From PSRI01 sp041484195 (GTDB lineage: Bacteria; Bacteroidota; Bacteroidia; Chitinophagales; Chitinophagaceae), in NCBI GenBank assembly GCA_041484195.1, contig JBGPHC010000023.1, positions 6,839 to 70,838 of the forward strand: a stretch of DNA of 64,000 bases. Reading direction: 5' to 3'. The translations under genes were made by a program, and so were the position numbers. This document shows positions 8,815 through 18,118 of the stretch, piece by piece; within the stretch, counting starts at the first letter, position 1, and each line of letters opens with the position of its first letter. Below the pieces are notes generated by a model. The model was not told the DNA's origin. It saw only the letters and a list, made by a program, of their open reading frames with translations, and ran no database searches.

Positions 8815-9984
8815 TTAAAGGCTCGGGGCCTCAGATATTTTGAATTGTGGTTGTCCGGCAATCCCTGTAATTGCCGCCACCATTTGGCTCCAGGAATATT
8901 TTTTCTTTTCCGATTGCAGAAATGGAATGAAATGCTGGGCTCCCAATTCGAAGAAACGGAGAATTTGAATAGCAATGGATTCCGGATTGGGTTCGGCCAC
9001 CAGCCCGGCCTTGCCATCCGGTACCAATGCAGGAAGGCCCCCCACATTGGTAACAATCATGGGCTTTTCAAAATGATAAGCCAAGGGTGTGACTCCGCTC
9101 TGCGTTGCGCTCCGGTAAGGTTGCACCACGCAATCCGCGGCGCATAAGAAATATTTCACTTCGCTATCGGGGATGAATTCCGTCTTCAGAATAACTGCGT
9201 CGGCGATGCCCAATTCTTCGATCAATTGCAAATAGGGCCTTTCATCTTCATAAAATTCTCCAGCTATCAGCAGTTTGATCCCTGCGTGGCGAATCCTTTC
9301 GTCGGCCATTGCATGAAGCAGGGTATCCAGTCCTTTATATTTACGAATGAAGCCGAAGAAAAGAATAATTTTCGCGGAAGGGTTCAGTCCCAATCGTATC
9401 CTTGCTTCCAGAAGCGGAATTTTCTCACCAAAATTATCGTAGAGTGGGTGCGGGACAAAGCGGGAAGGTTTATCTGCGACGAATCCATGCAGGTCCTCCA
9501 AAACTTTTTCACTCATGGTAATGAATCCATCTGCAGAACGAAGGAAATACCGGGTCAGGAGCCGGTCGGCGAGGCGTTTCTCATGAGGTATCACATTGTC
9601 GGCAATGCATACAACTCTGCTAAATTTATTGCTTCGGGCGATCCGGCAAATGGTTCCCAGGCAGGGCCCCATAAAAGGGAGCCAGTAACGCACCACAATT
9701 ATGTCTGGCCTTAGTTTTTTTAAACTGAGGCCTGTGAACCACCAGTTGAGAGGATTGATGGAATTGATCCGCACCTGGATGTTCAGGTCGGCTGGAGGAG
9801 GTTCTGTAGAATATTGGGTTGTGCCTGGGAACAGGAAGCCAGGATATTGAAGTGAAAAAGTGTAAATGAGACTGTGCCAGCCTTCCTGCTGAAATTCCCT
9901 CGCAAGCCTTTCATCATAGGAAGCCAGGCCGCCACGCAGGGGATGCGCGGGGCCGAGTATCACAACCTTTTTTTGGTCACTCAT
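8815..9984 (-). CDS. Glycosyltransferase family 4-like protein
   Basis: This 389-residue GT-B enzyme starts with KVVILGPAHPLRGGLASYDERLA, the acceptor-side glycine loop typical of GT4. The C-terminal half carries the donor-binding Rossmann fold: KIILFFGFIRKYKGLDTLLHA, LLIAGEFYEDERPY, then QSGVTPLAYHFEKPMIVTNVGGLPALV and GLVAEPNPESIA. It probably transfers a sugar from a nucleotide donor to a cell-surface glycan in the cytoplasm. The donor cannot be told from sequence; GDP-heptose from the four genes downstream is an attractive guess. It is 29 bp after the GT2 gene. Confidence 0.87.
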   Translation of the reverse strand: MSDQKKVVILGPAHPLRGGLASYDERLAREFQQEGWHSLIYTFSLQYPGFLFPGTTQYSTEPPPADLNIQVRINSINPLNWWFTGLSLKKLRPDIIVVRYWLPFMGPCLGTICRIARSNKFSRVVCIADNVIPHEKRLADRLLTRYFLRSADGFITMSEKVLEDLHGFVADKPSRFVPHPLYDNFGEKIPLLEARIRLGLNPSAKIILFFGFIRKYKGLDTLLHAMADERIRHAGIKLLIAGEFYEDERPYLQLIEELGIADAVILKTEFIPDSEVKYFLCAADCVVQPYRSATQSGVTPLAYHFEKPMIVTNVGGLPALVPDGKAGLVAEPNPESIAIQILRFFELGAQHFIPFLQSEKKKYSWSQMVAAITGIAGQPQFKISEAPSL

Positions 9985-10013
9985 AAATTGGAATGAATTT
10001 CCGGAATTTTTTC

Positions 10014-10970
10014 CTAATTGAGTTCCTGGCTGAGTCCTATTCTTTTTTCTATCAGGTAACTGTTGCGTTCAGGCGCAGTACGGGAAACGAGTTCGCCCAG
10101 GAATCCCGCCAAAAAAAACTGGGACCCGAGTATCAGCAAAGTGAGTGCCAGATAGAAGGCCGGTTTATTCGTCAGGGGAAATTGCTGGTCAACGAATTTT
10201 GAAATCACCAGGTAAATACTGATGCAGAACCCTATGAAAAATGCAACCGTTCCCCAGAGGCCGAAGAAGTGCATGGGCCTCTTGCCGAATTTTCCGACGA
10301 AGAGGATTGAAGTGAGGTCCAGGAATCCATTGATGAAACGTTCCCATCCGAATTTGGTATGCCCGTATTTCCTGGGTCTGTGTTCCACTACTTTTTCCCC
10401 GATCTTTCTGAAGCCTGCAAGTTTAGCCAGCACGGGGATAAAGCGATGCATTTCGCCGTACACTTCAACGCTCTTAACCACTTTATTCCGGTATGATTTC
10501 AGCCCACAATTCAAATCGTGAAGAGGAATCCTTGTGATTCTCCTGGCTACCGCATTGAAGAATTTGGAAGGGAGGTTCTTGGTGATTGCATTGTCATAGC
10601 GTTTCTTTTTCCATCCGCTCACGAGGTCATACCCATCTTCCCGGATCATTCTCCTGAGTTCGGGAATTTCGTCTGGGCTGTCTTGCAAGTCAGCATCCAT
10701 GGTAATCACCACTTCTCCCTGGGCTGCCTTAAAGCCTTCATTGAGGGCCGCGCTCTTTCCATAATTGCGTTGGAATTTGATGCCTTTGATATGCGGGTTT
10801 TTCGATCGCAGTTCCTCAATTACTTTCCAGGATGCATCAGTGCTTCCGTCATCAACCAAAATAATTTCATAGGAAAAATCATTGGCGTCCACTACTTTTT
10901 TGATCCAGGCGCACAATTCGGGAAGCGATTCTTCTTCATTGAATAATGGAACTACAATGCTGATATCCAT
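10014..10970 (-). CDS. Family 2 glycosyltransferase with two C-terminal membrane helices (DPM1/ArnC-like)
   Basis: This 318-residue protein begins with a GT2 fold: SIVVPLFNEEESLPELCAW (4-22), EIILVDDGSTDASW (about 39-52), and VVITMDADLQDSPDEIPEL with the metal-binding DxD (about 90-108). DLNCGLKSYR and the following block match polyprenyl-phosphate glycosyltransferases. Two membrane helices lie near 232-258 and 268-295. Such enzymes load a sugar onto undecaprenyl phosphate at the inner face of the membrane for later transfer to glycans or lipids. It is tightly packed between DUF4199 (19 bp) and the GT4 gene (29 bp). Confidence 0.88.
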   Translation of the reverse strand: MDISIVVPLFNEEESLPELCAWIKKVVDANDFSYEIILVDDGSTDASWKVIEELRSKNPHIKGIKFQRNYGKSAALNEGFKAAQGEVVITMDADLQDSPDEIPELRRMIREDGYDLVSGWKKKRYDNAITKNLPSKFFNAVARRITRIPLHDLNCGLKSYRNKVVKSVEVYGEMHRFIPVLAKLAGFRKIGEKVVEHRPRKYGHTKFGWERFINGFLDLTSILFVGKFGKRPMHFFGLWGTVAFFIGFCISIYLVISKFVDQQFPLTNKPAFYLALTLLILGSQFFLAGFLGELVSRTAPERNSYLIEKRIGLSQELN

Positions 10971-10989
10971 TCTTTGAATTTATAGTAGT

Positions 10990-11529
10990 CTAGTTGGACG
11001 GTGCAGGGAATTCCGGCTTTTTCTTCTTGATTATGGCGGCGATAATCAGGCTGATTATAAACCAGAATATGCAAATGAAAGCGACACCCACTGCCTGCTT
11101 GCTGATCGTATAAGAATTTCCCTTCATCATATCATCCACAGTTTTGTCGATCTGATCCTGCGAAACGCCCAGCTTCTGCAGGAATTGCTGGGTTTTTTCA
11201 GCCGTTTCCTGTGTCAGGGCTTGGCGGAACGGTTCGTCGATATAATTTAATAGTATAAAATTAAAAATTGTGCTTATCAGGGTTCCTATCACGAAAACTG
11301 TAAAAACGGTCTTCAGGGCTGCTCCGAATTCAAGCCAGCCTTCATTCTGTTTCTTTTGTTTTAAACCAGCCAATACTGCAAATAAGATAGGTATTACAAA
11401 GCTCAGATAGGCTACAGGGTGAACAAACCATTTTACTCCACTCATATACAGCAAGAGACCGAATATAACCGATGCTAATCCGGAAATCAATCCGTAGGTG
11501 ACTCCGATATTTTTTTTGCTGGCTTCCAT
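10990..11529 (-). CDS. DUF4199 integral membrane protein
   Basis: This 179-residue protein has four hydrophobic segments (about 10-28, 35-55, 72-95 and 143-166), a TALTQETAEKTQQFLQKLGVSQDQIDKTVDDMMKG loop region between the third and fourth, and a Lys/Pro tail. The pattern matches the Bacteroidota-specific DUF4199 family, often found next to GT2 and dihydroorotase-like genes. No function is established. Its position between the dihydroorotase-like gene and the GT2 gene, with gaps of about 20 bp, puts it in the same transcript. Confidence 0.8.
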   Translation of the reverse strand: MEASKKNIGVTYGLISGLASVIFGLLLYMSGVKWFVHPVAYLSFVIPILFAVLAGLKQKKQNEGWLEFGAALKTVFTVFVIGTLISTIFNFILLNYIDEPFRQALTQETAEKTQQFLQKLGVSQDQIDKTVDDMMKGNSYTISKQAVGVAFICIFWFIISLIIAAIIKKKKPEFPAPSN

Positions 11530-11550
11530 GTTGTTTGTTTTGGTTGAATA

Positions 11551-12810
11551 TTAATGATTCAAAAATAACTTCTCTCCGTTAATTATCCCAATCACTTTCC
11601 CTTTGAGTTCTTTTCCGATAAAAGGAGAATTCTTTGACTTTGAACGGATATGATGCTCCTCAAAACGGTAGATTGTATCGGGATTGAAAAAAGTCAGATC
11701 TGCCTTGGCCCCTTCCTCGACGCTCATGGGGGGGAAGCCGAATATTTTCCTGGTGTTAATGGCAACCAGTTTCACCCAGGTGGCTGAATCAATCCCCAGA
11801 GCACCAATGGCTCCAAATGCTGATTCCAAACCAATCATTCCAAATTTTGCATATTCAAATTCGCAGGTCTTGCTATCCCATTCATGAGGCTGATGATGGG
11901 AGGCAATGCAATCCACTAATCCATTCTTCACTGCCTCCAGCAACGCGTCTCTTTCGTGACGGTTTCGGATTGGAGGATTCACTTTCAAATCTGTATCATA
12001 ATCCATCAGGTCTTCATCCGTGAAAAATAGGTGATAGGGTGTGACTGAACAACTGATTTGAGCTCCGCCACCGCGGCCTCTCCGGATATATTCAATAGAC
12101 TTCTTAGAAGTGATTCCTGTAAAGTGAATTTGGGATTCGGCATAGCTTGCCAGTTTGATATCTCTGGCCACCATCAATTCTTCAGCTATGACCGGTTTGC
12201 CGGGAAGTCCCAGCCTGGTAGAGATTATGCCCTCATTGATCAAACCATGAGTTCCAATGGTTTTGTCGTCGGGTATTTGAATTACCGTTCCATTAAATGT
12301 CTTTACGTATTGCAGGGCTTTCAACAGTAAGCCGGCTGATTGGATGCTATTGAGTCCATCTCCAAATGCAATGGCGCCACTGGCCTGCATATCATACATT
12401 TCAGCCAGGTCTCTGCCTTCTGCATTTTTTGTTGCGGCGCCGATGGGGTGAATATCAACTGGGAGCGACCTGCTCTTTTCCCGGATGTATTCAACTTGCG
12501 ATTTGTTATGCACAATCGGCATGGTGTTGGGAAGTACGAATACATTTGTGTATCCACCGGCAGCCGCGGCAAATGCCCCTGTTTCCAGCGTTTCCTTGAA
12601 TTCAAAACCCGGGTCGCAGAAATGGGAGAATATGTCTATCCATCCCGGCGAAATATGGAGATTTTCCGATTCAACGATCTGATCAGCACTTGTTTTGATT
12701 TGGTCCTGGATCAGGGTGATCCTACCGTTTTCTAGAAAAATATCTTTTTTGAGTCCGTTAAATGAGGAATTAGAATCGACGATTCGGGCTTTGCGAATGA
12801 GAATCTTCAT
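11551..12810 (-). CDS. Dihydroorotase-like amidohydrolase, probably non-catalytic
   Basis: This 419-residue protein has the fold and order of class I dihydroorotases (EN.HISPGWIDIF, KETLETGAFAAAAGGYTNVFVLPNTMP, KVNPPIR, AKADLTFFNP). Key residues are changed. The metal motif HxHxREPG reads F61-S-H63-F-C65-D-P-G, so the first His and the substrate Arg are lost. The IHCED-type His block reads IQIPDD. The catalytic Asp of TDHAPH is His (ASHHQPH). Active dihydroorotase closes carbamoyl-aspartate to dihydroorotate in pyrimidine synthesis. This copy may be a structural partner of aspartate transcarbamoylase, like the inactive PyrC' of other bacteria, or may have a new role. It is the first gene of the minus-strand train. 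Confidence 0.85.
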   Translation of the reverse strand: MKILIRKARIVDSNSSFNGLKKDIFLENGRITLIQDQIKTSADQIVESENLHISPGWIDIFSHFCDPGFEFKETLETGAFAAAAGGYTNVFVLPNTMPIVHNKSQVEYIREKSRSLPVDIHPIGAATKNAEGRDLAEMYDMQASGAIAFGDGLNSIQSAGLLLKALQYVKTFNGTVIQIPDDKTIGTHGLINEGIISTRLGLPGKPVIAEELMVARDIKLASYAESQIHFTGITSKKSIEYIRRGRGGGAQISCSVTPYHLFFTDEDLMDYDTDLKVNPPIRNRHERDALLEAVKNGLVDCIASHHQPHEWDSKTCEFEYAKFGMIGLESAFGAIGALGIDSATWVKLVAINTRKIFGFPPMSVEEGAKADLTFFNPDTIYRFEEHHIRSKSKNSPFIGKELKGKVIGIINGEKLFLNH

Positions 12811-12851
12811 CTTGGAAAAGTTGCACGAAGATAATTGATGTTTCCGGATTT

Positions 12852-12880
12852 TTTGAAATTGAAATTTTCAGTTAGTTTTG
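12852..12880 (+). promoter_or_regulatory. Promoter of the tRNA-Pro gene
   Basis: TTTG (12852-12855), 17 bp, then TAGTTTTG (12873-12880) fit the Bacteroidota -33/-7 consensus. Transcription would start about 26 nt before the mature tRNA. Confidence 0.6.
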
Positions 12881-12913
12881 CCGGCCCATCCCTTTTAGAA
12901 ATCAGCTATCCAT

Positions 12914-12987
12914 CGGGGCGTAGCGCAGCCCGGTAGCGCACTTGTATGGGGTGCAAGTGGTCGCTGGTTCGAATCCAGTCGCCCCGA
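12914..12987 (+). tRNA. tRNA-Pro (anticodon GGG)
   Basis: The 74-nt cloverleaf folds fully. The acceptor stem CGGGGCG pairs with CGCCCCG, the D arm is GCGC...GCGC with an AGCCCGGTA loop, the anticodon stem CTTGT/GCAAG closes the loop ATGGGGT with anticodon GGG at 12948-12950, and the T arm has CTGGTTCGAATCCAG. The discriminator is A. CCA is not encoded. It reads CCC and CCU proline codons. A promoter lies upstream and a Rho-independent terminator starts 5 nt downstream. Confidence 0.96.
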
Positions 12988-12991
12988 CTTC

Positions 12992-13026
12992 GCCCGCCGA
13001 AACTTTAGTGAAGGCGGGCTTTTTTT
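12992..13026 (+). terminator. Rho-independent terminator after tRNA-Pro
   Basis: A 7-bp stem GCCCGCC (12992-12998) / GGCGGGC (13013-13019) with a 14-nt loop is followed by seven T. The hairpin sequence is also found, nearly unchanged but without the T tract, at 26087-26112. Confidence 0.85.
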
Positions 13027-13293
13027 ATTGCAGGTGGCCTGATATTCCGACGGGCTTCGGCCGCTTACGCCATAGCTTCAGTGTCAGCGCACGGGCGAAG
13101 CCCGACAGGAGTTTGATATTTGCAAAGACAGAGCGACAATCATTGGGATATTTGGCGACGCCGGAGGTCTTTTTTTCAGATTGATCAAACAGAATTACGG
13201 AAGGAGGAAGATTGAGAAGAATGTCTTGCGCATAACTAAGTCCTCGAAAAGATATTTTCCGGTTCGAAAATTAGTTGCTTATAAGTCCAACAA
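13027..13293. other. Intergenic stretch with a 9-bp inverted repeat
   Basis: No gene is supported here. CGGGCTTCG (13051-13059) and CGAAGCCCG (13096-13104) form a perfect 9-bp inverted repeat with a 36-nt loop. A T-rich tract follows GACGCCGGAGGTC near 13160. It looks like repeat debris between the tRNA and the convergent T9SS gene. Confidence 0.5.
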
Positions 13294-16200
13294 TCAGTTC
13301 TTGATAATCTTTCTGGTTTCCACCACGCCGTTAGCAGCCACTTTCACAAAATAAATGCCGGGGCTCATCCCTGAAATGTTGATGGTTACACTTGTTCCGT
13401 TTTCAATCATGGGCAGGTTCATTTTTTGCCCGCTGCTGTTATAAATTCCAATTTGCAGCTTACCATTATGAGCATAGCTTACCAAAATATGATCGGTTGC
13501 AGGATTGGGATACAGGCTAAAACTGCCTGATGATTTCATGGACACGACTCTCACCGCGGAATATGTTGTTTTACCATCGATATCGGTTTGCTGCAGTCGG
13601 TAATACGATACACCCTCATAAGGTGATTCATCTGTTGCCGAATAAAACCGGGCGCTGCTGGTGGAACCAGCACCTTTCACCACCTTCACATTTTCCCAGT
13701 CTATTGCATTAGTGGAGCGTTGGATTGTAAAATAATTATTATTGAATTCAGAAGCGGTTTCCCAGTCAAGCCTTACGATTTCGTTTTCATTGATTGCCGT
13801 GAAAGAAATCAGGGTTATTGGAAGCAGTTCCGTGACAATGGATCCTACATAGAATGAGTTCGTCAAGTTGGCAACAGAAATTCCGGTTCTGTTGATCTGG
13901 GGATTGGAAGTTGTACCTCCATTGGTCCCAGCAGTTCCTGTAACGCTATTTACGAGTGTGAGGCGAAGATCAGCCACATTACCAATAGTGCCGAATCCGG
14001 TACCCTCTGCACGGAGATTATAATTTCCACCTGCAAGGCCATTGGCGGTGGCAAGGTTCCAGAACAAATCTTTCCTGGAAAGCACCGTAAAGGCCCCATC
14101 GGGAAAAGAAACACTCGAAGTGGTTGTAGCATTGTTATAAGCCAGTGTAATACTTCCCCCGGTGGTAGGTCCGGTAATGGGTGCCGAAACATAGAAAGGC
14201 CTGTAATTGGTCGCGGTGCCGACAGGGAAGAGACCATTCACTGAACCGTCTGCAATCGTAGTCGTATTGAACCATCTCTTGAAAGTTCCCGTGCCAATAA
14301 TGGTGCCGGTGGTGTAAGCCAGGGTACCTTTATTGGCTACCGAAGTACCCAGATTAAGGTTATTCCCATTCAGGTCTAAATTGCCCTGGGTCATGGTAAA
14401 TGTTGAAGCAATGGTAACATCATTCAGCAATTGGGTGCCAGGGGCGGAATTATTCAGTACCATGTTCGAAAAATTTTCTCCTCCAGGTACAGTAATTGTC
14501 TGAAGCGCCGTTCCGGCAAAATTCACGGTGCTGGTGGATTCGGTAAAACCTGCCGTACCATAATCAGACCAGTTGCCTGAGAGATTGATGGTATTGGAGC
14601 CGGGAGCGAGCACGCCGCCTGTAACAGTAAGATCATTTGCAACCGTGAGGTTGCTGCTGAGTGTGCTGGTATTAGCAGTAACCAGCACATTGTAAAAATT
14701 CATCCCCGAGCTGAGTATTGCCAGGTTGTTTCCTCCGAATGCTACACTGGAAGTGGAAGCATTTACGGTGCCACTGTTATAAGTCCAATCCCTGCTTTCG
14801 CTTATCGTCCCAGAAAGAGTCAGTGTGCCGGAAGCTTTCTGGATCTTTAAAAAGGGCATTCTGCCGCGTCCCACAGTCGCACTGCTGCTGAATGACTGGG
14901 CTCCGGATCCATTGATCAGGATGGTTGCTGTGCCTCCGCCACCAGCGCCGGTGTTGCTGATTGAGATATCGCCCTGCGCCTCGATGGCAGTGGCACCACT
15001 GACAGGTGTGGATATGGTGACATTGGAGCCTCCGATTACAGATAGTGTACCCGTGACTGTTAGAATTGTTCCCGTGCTGATTGTGAATGTATAACTTGCG
15101 CTCCCTTCCAAAGTAATGTTATTGAGCGCATGGCTTCCGCTAATGGTTAGGGAATTGTTGAATACTACGGTAGCATTGTTAGTGACATGATCCATGGTAC
15201 CGGCAACATAAGTCCAGTTGCCCCGGATCGTAATCAGCGCCGGGAAACTGAGTATGCCGGATGGCTTGTTGACGGTTATGGCCGGCAATCTGCTTTGATT
15301 GATCAGGAGCGTACTCGTGATAGCCTGGTTAGTATTTCCCTTAAAGCTGATTACTGTTGTTCCTCCGCCACCCACGGCTGTGTTGGTTAAATTGAGGGCT
15401 CCAAGCAGGTCGATATTCCCATTGTTGAGGGTTATATTATTGGGTCCGCTGATCTCCATCGAACCCGTGATGGTAAGTGTGGTGCCGGCCGCAGTGGCGA
15501 TCGTATAATTCCCAGCACCATTGAAATTAATATTGTTTAGTGTATGGCTTCCTGTTATTGTCAGGGAGTTGGCAAATACGATGGTGGAATTATTTGTGGT
15601 TGGATCAAGTATGCCGGAACTGTAGGTCCAGTTTCCGCTTACTGTTAAGAGGCTGGGGAAAACCAGTGTGCCGGAAGATTTGTTGATGGTTACCGCGGGC
15701 AGCCTTCCCTGATTGATGATTCCGCTGCCACTGATGGTTTGATTTCCGCTGCCATTGATCAGCAGGGTTCCGTTTCCGCCACCATTGGTACCCGTGTTTG
15801 TAATATTAATATTTCCCTGGGCGGCGATGGTGCCGGTGTTGATACTTAGATTGTTGGCTCCACTGCCTAAATTAAGATCGTTATTGGCTGTAATGGTGCT
15901 GCCGCTGGCAACGGTGACAGTGACATTTGCTGTCGACTCCACTGTCAGATTGTAAACTGTAAAACTTCCCGATATGGTCAGACTTCTCACAATCGTGAAA
16001 GTGGAAGTCGTGGGATCGATTGTTCCCGCCGTATAACTAACATTCGACGCGAAAGAAATAATTCCACTCAAAGACAAAATGCCGGATGACTTATTGATAT
16101 TGACGAGTGGCAGCCGGCTCTGGTTTGTGGAGACACCAGTCCCGTCAATCAATTGGCTGGAATTGCCAATTACATTGATCGTAGCCGAACCCCCTCCGCC

Positions 16201-17355
16201 CGTGGCGGTATTTGTGAGGTACATGTTGCCGTTCAAATTAATGTCCCCGGTATTGATGGTGATGTTTCCGGCACCTGCCAGGGAGAGATCTCCATTGGCA
16301 GTCAGGATGGTTCCGGCAGCCAAATTCGTGATCACACCTGAAGCGTTTACCCAGTAACAGATATTGTTGAAAGTGGTACTCCCCGTAATGGAATAAGTTC
16401 CCACGCTGCCCCTTGTAAAGCAAAAAGTGGAAGAGCCTGCGTTTATGGTTCCGCCTGTATAAGTGAAATTGTTCGCTACGCCCGGGAAATTGAAAAGATT
16501 CAAAACGCCGGAGGTCTTATTGATATTCAGTTTTGGGAGTGCTCCCTGACCAGCCGCGGGGCTTCCCGTAAAATTCTGTGTACCGGTGCCAATGATATTG
16601 ATCGTGGCACTGCCTCCGCAGCCGGTAGCAGTATTAGTAATAGTGATGTCTCCATTCACATCGACCGCTCCCGTATTAATATTTATGAACAAGGCTCCAC
16701 TAATGGCAAGGTTGCCGAGTACAGTAATATTTCCAGCCGAAGTTATCGTGTAAGTCTTGCCCAATCCCACTAATTCCAGATTGTTGAATGACGGGCTTGT
16801 GCCGGAAATGGTCTGTGCCCCCACTGCGGTGCAATTATATTTTACAGAGCCATTGTTATGATTAAAGCTGCCTGAACTAAATGCGGTGTTATGTCTAAAT
16901 TCAGTAGTGGTGGAAGTGGAAGTAAAATTTGTTCCGGATAAGGTGAATGCTCCACCGAAGATGATATCTGCTGCGCCACCTGAAAATGTTCCACCTGAAA
17001 AAGTTGATGCGCCGCTGGCGATGATAGTATTGGCTCCTTGTGAGATAGTGCCGGTATAAGTCGCGTTTACATTGATGCTGGTTACCGTCACAGGAGTATT
17101 GATGATACAATCTCCAAGCCCACCGTTATCGAAGAACACTGCGTCTCCCGCGACCGGAACACTCGCGCCTCCCAAACCACCAGAAGCCGTTGCCCAATTG
17201 GCCGTACTATTCCAATTTGCCGCGACACCTGAAATCCAGAATCTGTTGGCTGCATTACAATAACTTGAAAGGATCAGCAAGAATCCAATATAAACCAGTT
17301 TCCCATCCGGGCCCATCCGGCTTTTGATCGCCGTTTTAACAGAATCTCTAATCAT
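13294..17355 (-). CDS. Large repetitive secreted protein with a type IX secretion sorting domain
   Basis: This 1353-residue protein has an N-terminal hydrophobic signal (about 17-36, LVYIGFLLILSSYCNA). Most of it is a Gly/Ser/Thr/Asn-rich beta-helix-like array, in which a unit of roughly 110-120 residues recurs at least five times. Each unit has LTNTA.GGGG, a GS.NQ.I block, QSRLP.v.INKSSG.L, NWTY..GT.DP.T and a SLTISGSHTLNN-type end. After about 1200 there is a fibronectin-like beta region (LPITLISFTAINENEIVRLDWETASEFNNNYFTIQRS). The C-terminus is a T9SS type A sorting domain (FSLYPNPATDHILVSY...GMSPGIYFVKV..NGVVETRKIIKN). The protein should cross the outer membrane by T9SS and be attached to the surface or released. 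An adhesin or matrix role is inferred. It stands alone. Confidence 0.88.
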   Translation of the reverse strand: MIRDSVKTAIKSRMGPDGKLVYIGFLLILSSYCNAANRFWISGVAANWNSTANWATASGGLGGASVPVAGDAVFFDNGGLGDCIINTPVTVTSINVNATYTGTISQGANTIIASGASTFSGGTFSGGAADIIFGGAFTLSGTNFTSTSTTTEFRHNTAFSSGSFNHNNGSVKYNCTAVGAQTISGTSPSFNNLELVGLGKTYTITSAGNITVLGNLAISGALFININTGAVDVNGDITITNTATGCGGSATINIIGTGTQNFTGSPAAGQGALPKLNINKTSGVLNLFNFPGVANNFTYTGGTINAGSSTFCFTRGSVGTYSITGSTTFNNICYWVNASGVITNLAAGTILTANGDLSLAGAGNITINTGDINLNGNMYLTNTATGGGGSATINVIGNSSQLIDGTGVSTNQSRLPLVNINKSSGILSLSGIISFASNVSYTAGTIDPTTSTFTIVRSLTISGSFTVYNLTVESTANVTVTVASGSTITANNDLNLGSGANNLSINTGTIAAQGNINITNTGTNGGGNGTLLINGSGNQTISGSGIINQGRLPAVTINKSSGTLVFPSLLTVSGNWTYSSGILDPTTNNSTIVFANSLTITGSHTLNNINFNGAGNYTIATAAGTTLTITGSMEISGPNNITLNNGNIDLLGALNLTNTAVGGGGTTVISFKGNTNQAITSTLLINQSRLPAITVNKPSGILSFPALITIRGNWTYVAGTMDHVTNNATVVFNNSLTISGSHALNNITLEGSASYTFTISTGTILTVTGTLSVIGGSNVTISTPVSGATAIEAQGDISISNTGAGGGGTATILINGSGAQSFSSSATVGRGRMPFLKIQKASGTLTLSGTISESRDWTYNSGTVNASTSSVAFGGNNLAILSSGMNFYNVLVTANTSTLSSNLTVANDLTVTGGVLAPGSNTINLSGNWSDYGTAGFTESTSTVNFAGTALQTITVPGGENFSNMVLNNSAPGTQLLNDVTIASTFTMTQGNLDLNGNNLNLGTSVANKGTLAYTTGTIIGTGTFKRWFNTTTIADGSVNGLFPVGTATNYRPFYVSAPITGPTTGGSITLAYNNATTTSSVSFPDGAFTVLSRKDLFWNLATANGLAGGNYNLRAEGTGFGTIGNVADLRLTLVNSVTGTAGTNGGTTSNPQINRTGISVANLTNSFYVGSIVTELLPITLISFTAINENEIVRLDWETASEFNNNYFTIQRSTNAIDWENVKVVKGAGSTSSARFYSATDESPYEGVSYYRLQQTDIDGKTTYSAVRVVSMKSSGSFSLYPNPATDHILVSYAHNGKLQIGIYNSSGQKMNLPMIENGTSVTINISGMSPGIYFVKVAANGVVETRKIIKN

Positions 17356-18118
17356 ATAGACGGATTTATGGCAAGAGGGAAGCTAATTCTGCACCAATGC
17401 CATAAGTTATTAATAATGAATAGCTTATATTTCAGTACTGACCCCAAAAAATTTGTTTTATGGACGAGTTTCCGAAAATGGGAAAGCAATTAGGGTATTT
17501 TGGCAAATGAATAATGGGAAACACTAGTACAACATCTACAAGTAAAAGGCGACTTTATTCGCTAATCCGGAATAACAACTACGACTTTTATGGGCAAAAC
17601 ACTTAATTTGAACTAAGTGTAAAGCATTAGTCTAAACGGAGAGTAAGATTAGATATTACTCATTTCTACGACTATTTGTTGTTAATGGGGGCTTTCTGAA
17701 TGCAGATCATTGATGGACCCTCAGGGATGAATTTGGAGATGGTCCGGGAGGGGGTACCGGATGGCAACCTACTTATCGGAGGGGAAATTAAACCCGCCGG
17801 GTGGCTAAAAAAATGACTATTTGAAAGATCCTTTGTGAGCCGAAAGCATCACGAATGGATGTGGATAGAAGGAGCTTCGCTAATTTAAGATAGGTTCTGG
17901 ATGCATGAGATTATTCAAGAAATCTGGTGAAATATTTTCGTGCAGGATTCGCGATGCGGACGATATGAATCTGTGTCTTGATTCCTCTGAAAGCTCAGGT
18001 AGCAAGGGAATTCCTTGTTTTCAACTGATAGAATCAGAGCAAATCGCTTTATCGAATTTAATAAAAGCTTACCCAACTTTGGCGTCATTCTTGCGTACAT
18101 AGATCAAAATTCCGGACG
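17356..18118. other. 763-bp stretch without a supported gene
   Basis: This region separates the T9SS gene and the DUF6089-type gene, which diverge. A 65-codon open frame at 17905-18102 lacks family features and is overlapped by an equally open frame on the other strand, so I do not call it. No tRNA, riboswitch or repeat was recognised. It must contain the promoters of both flanking genes. Confidence 0.5.

Noticed and set aside
12942..13184. 80-codon ORF starting inside the tRNA gene
   Set aside because: It begins in tRNA-Pro and runs through its terminator.
17905..18102. 65-codon ORF upstream of the DUF6089-type gene
   Set aside because: It has an equally long open frame on the opposite strand and no recognisable features.
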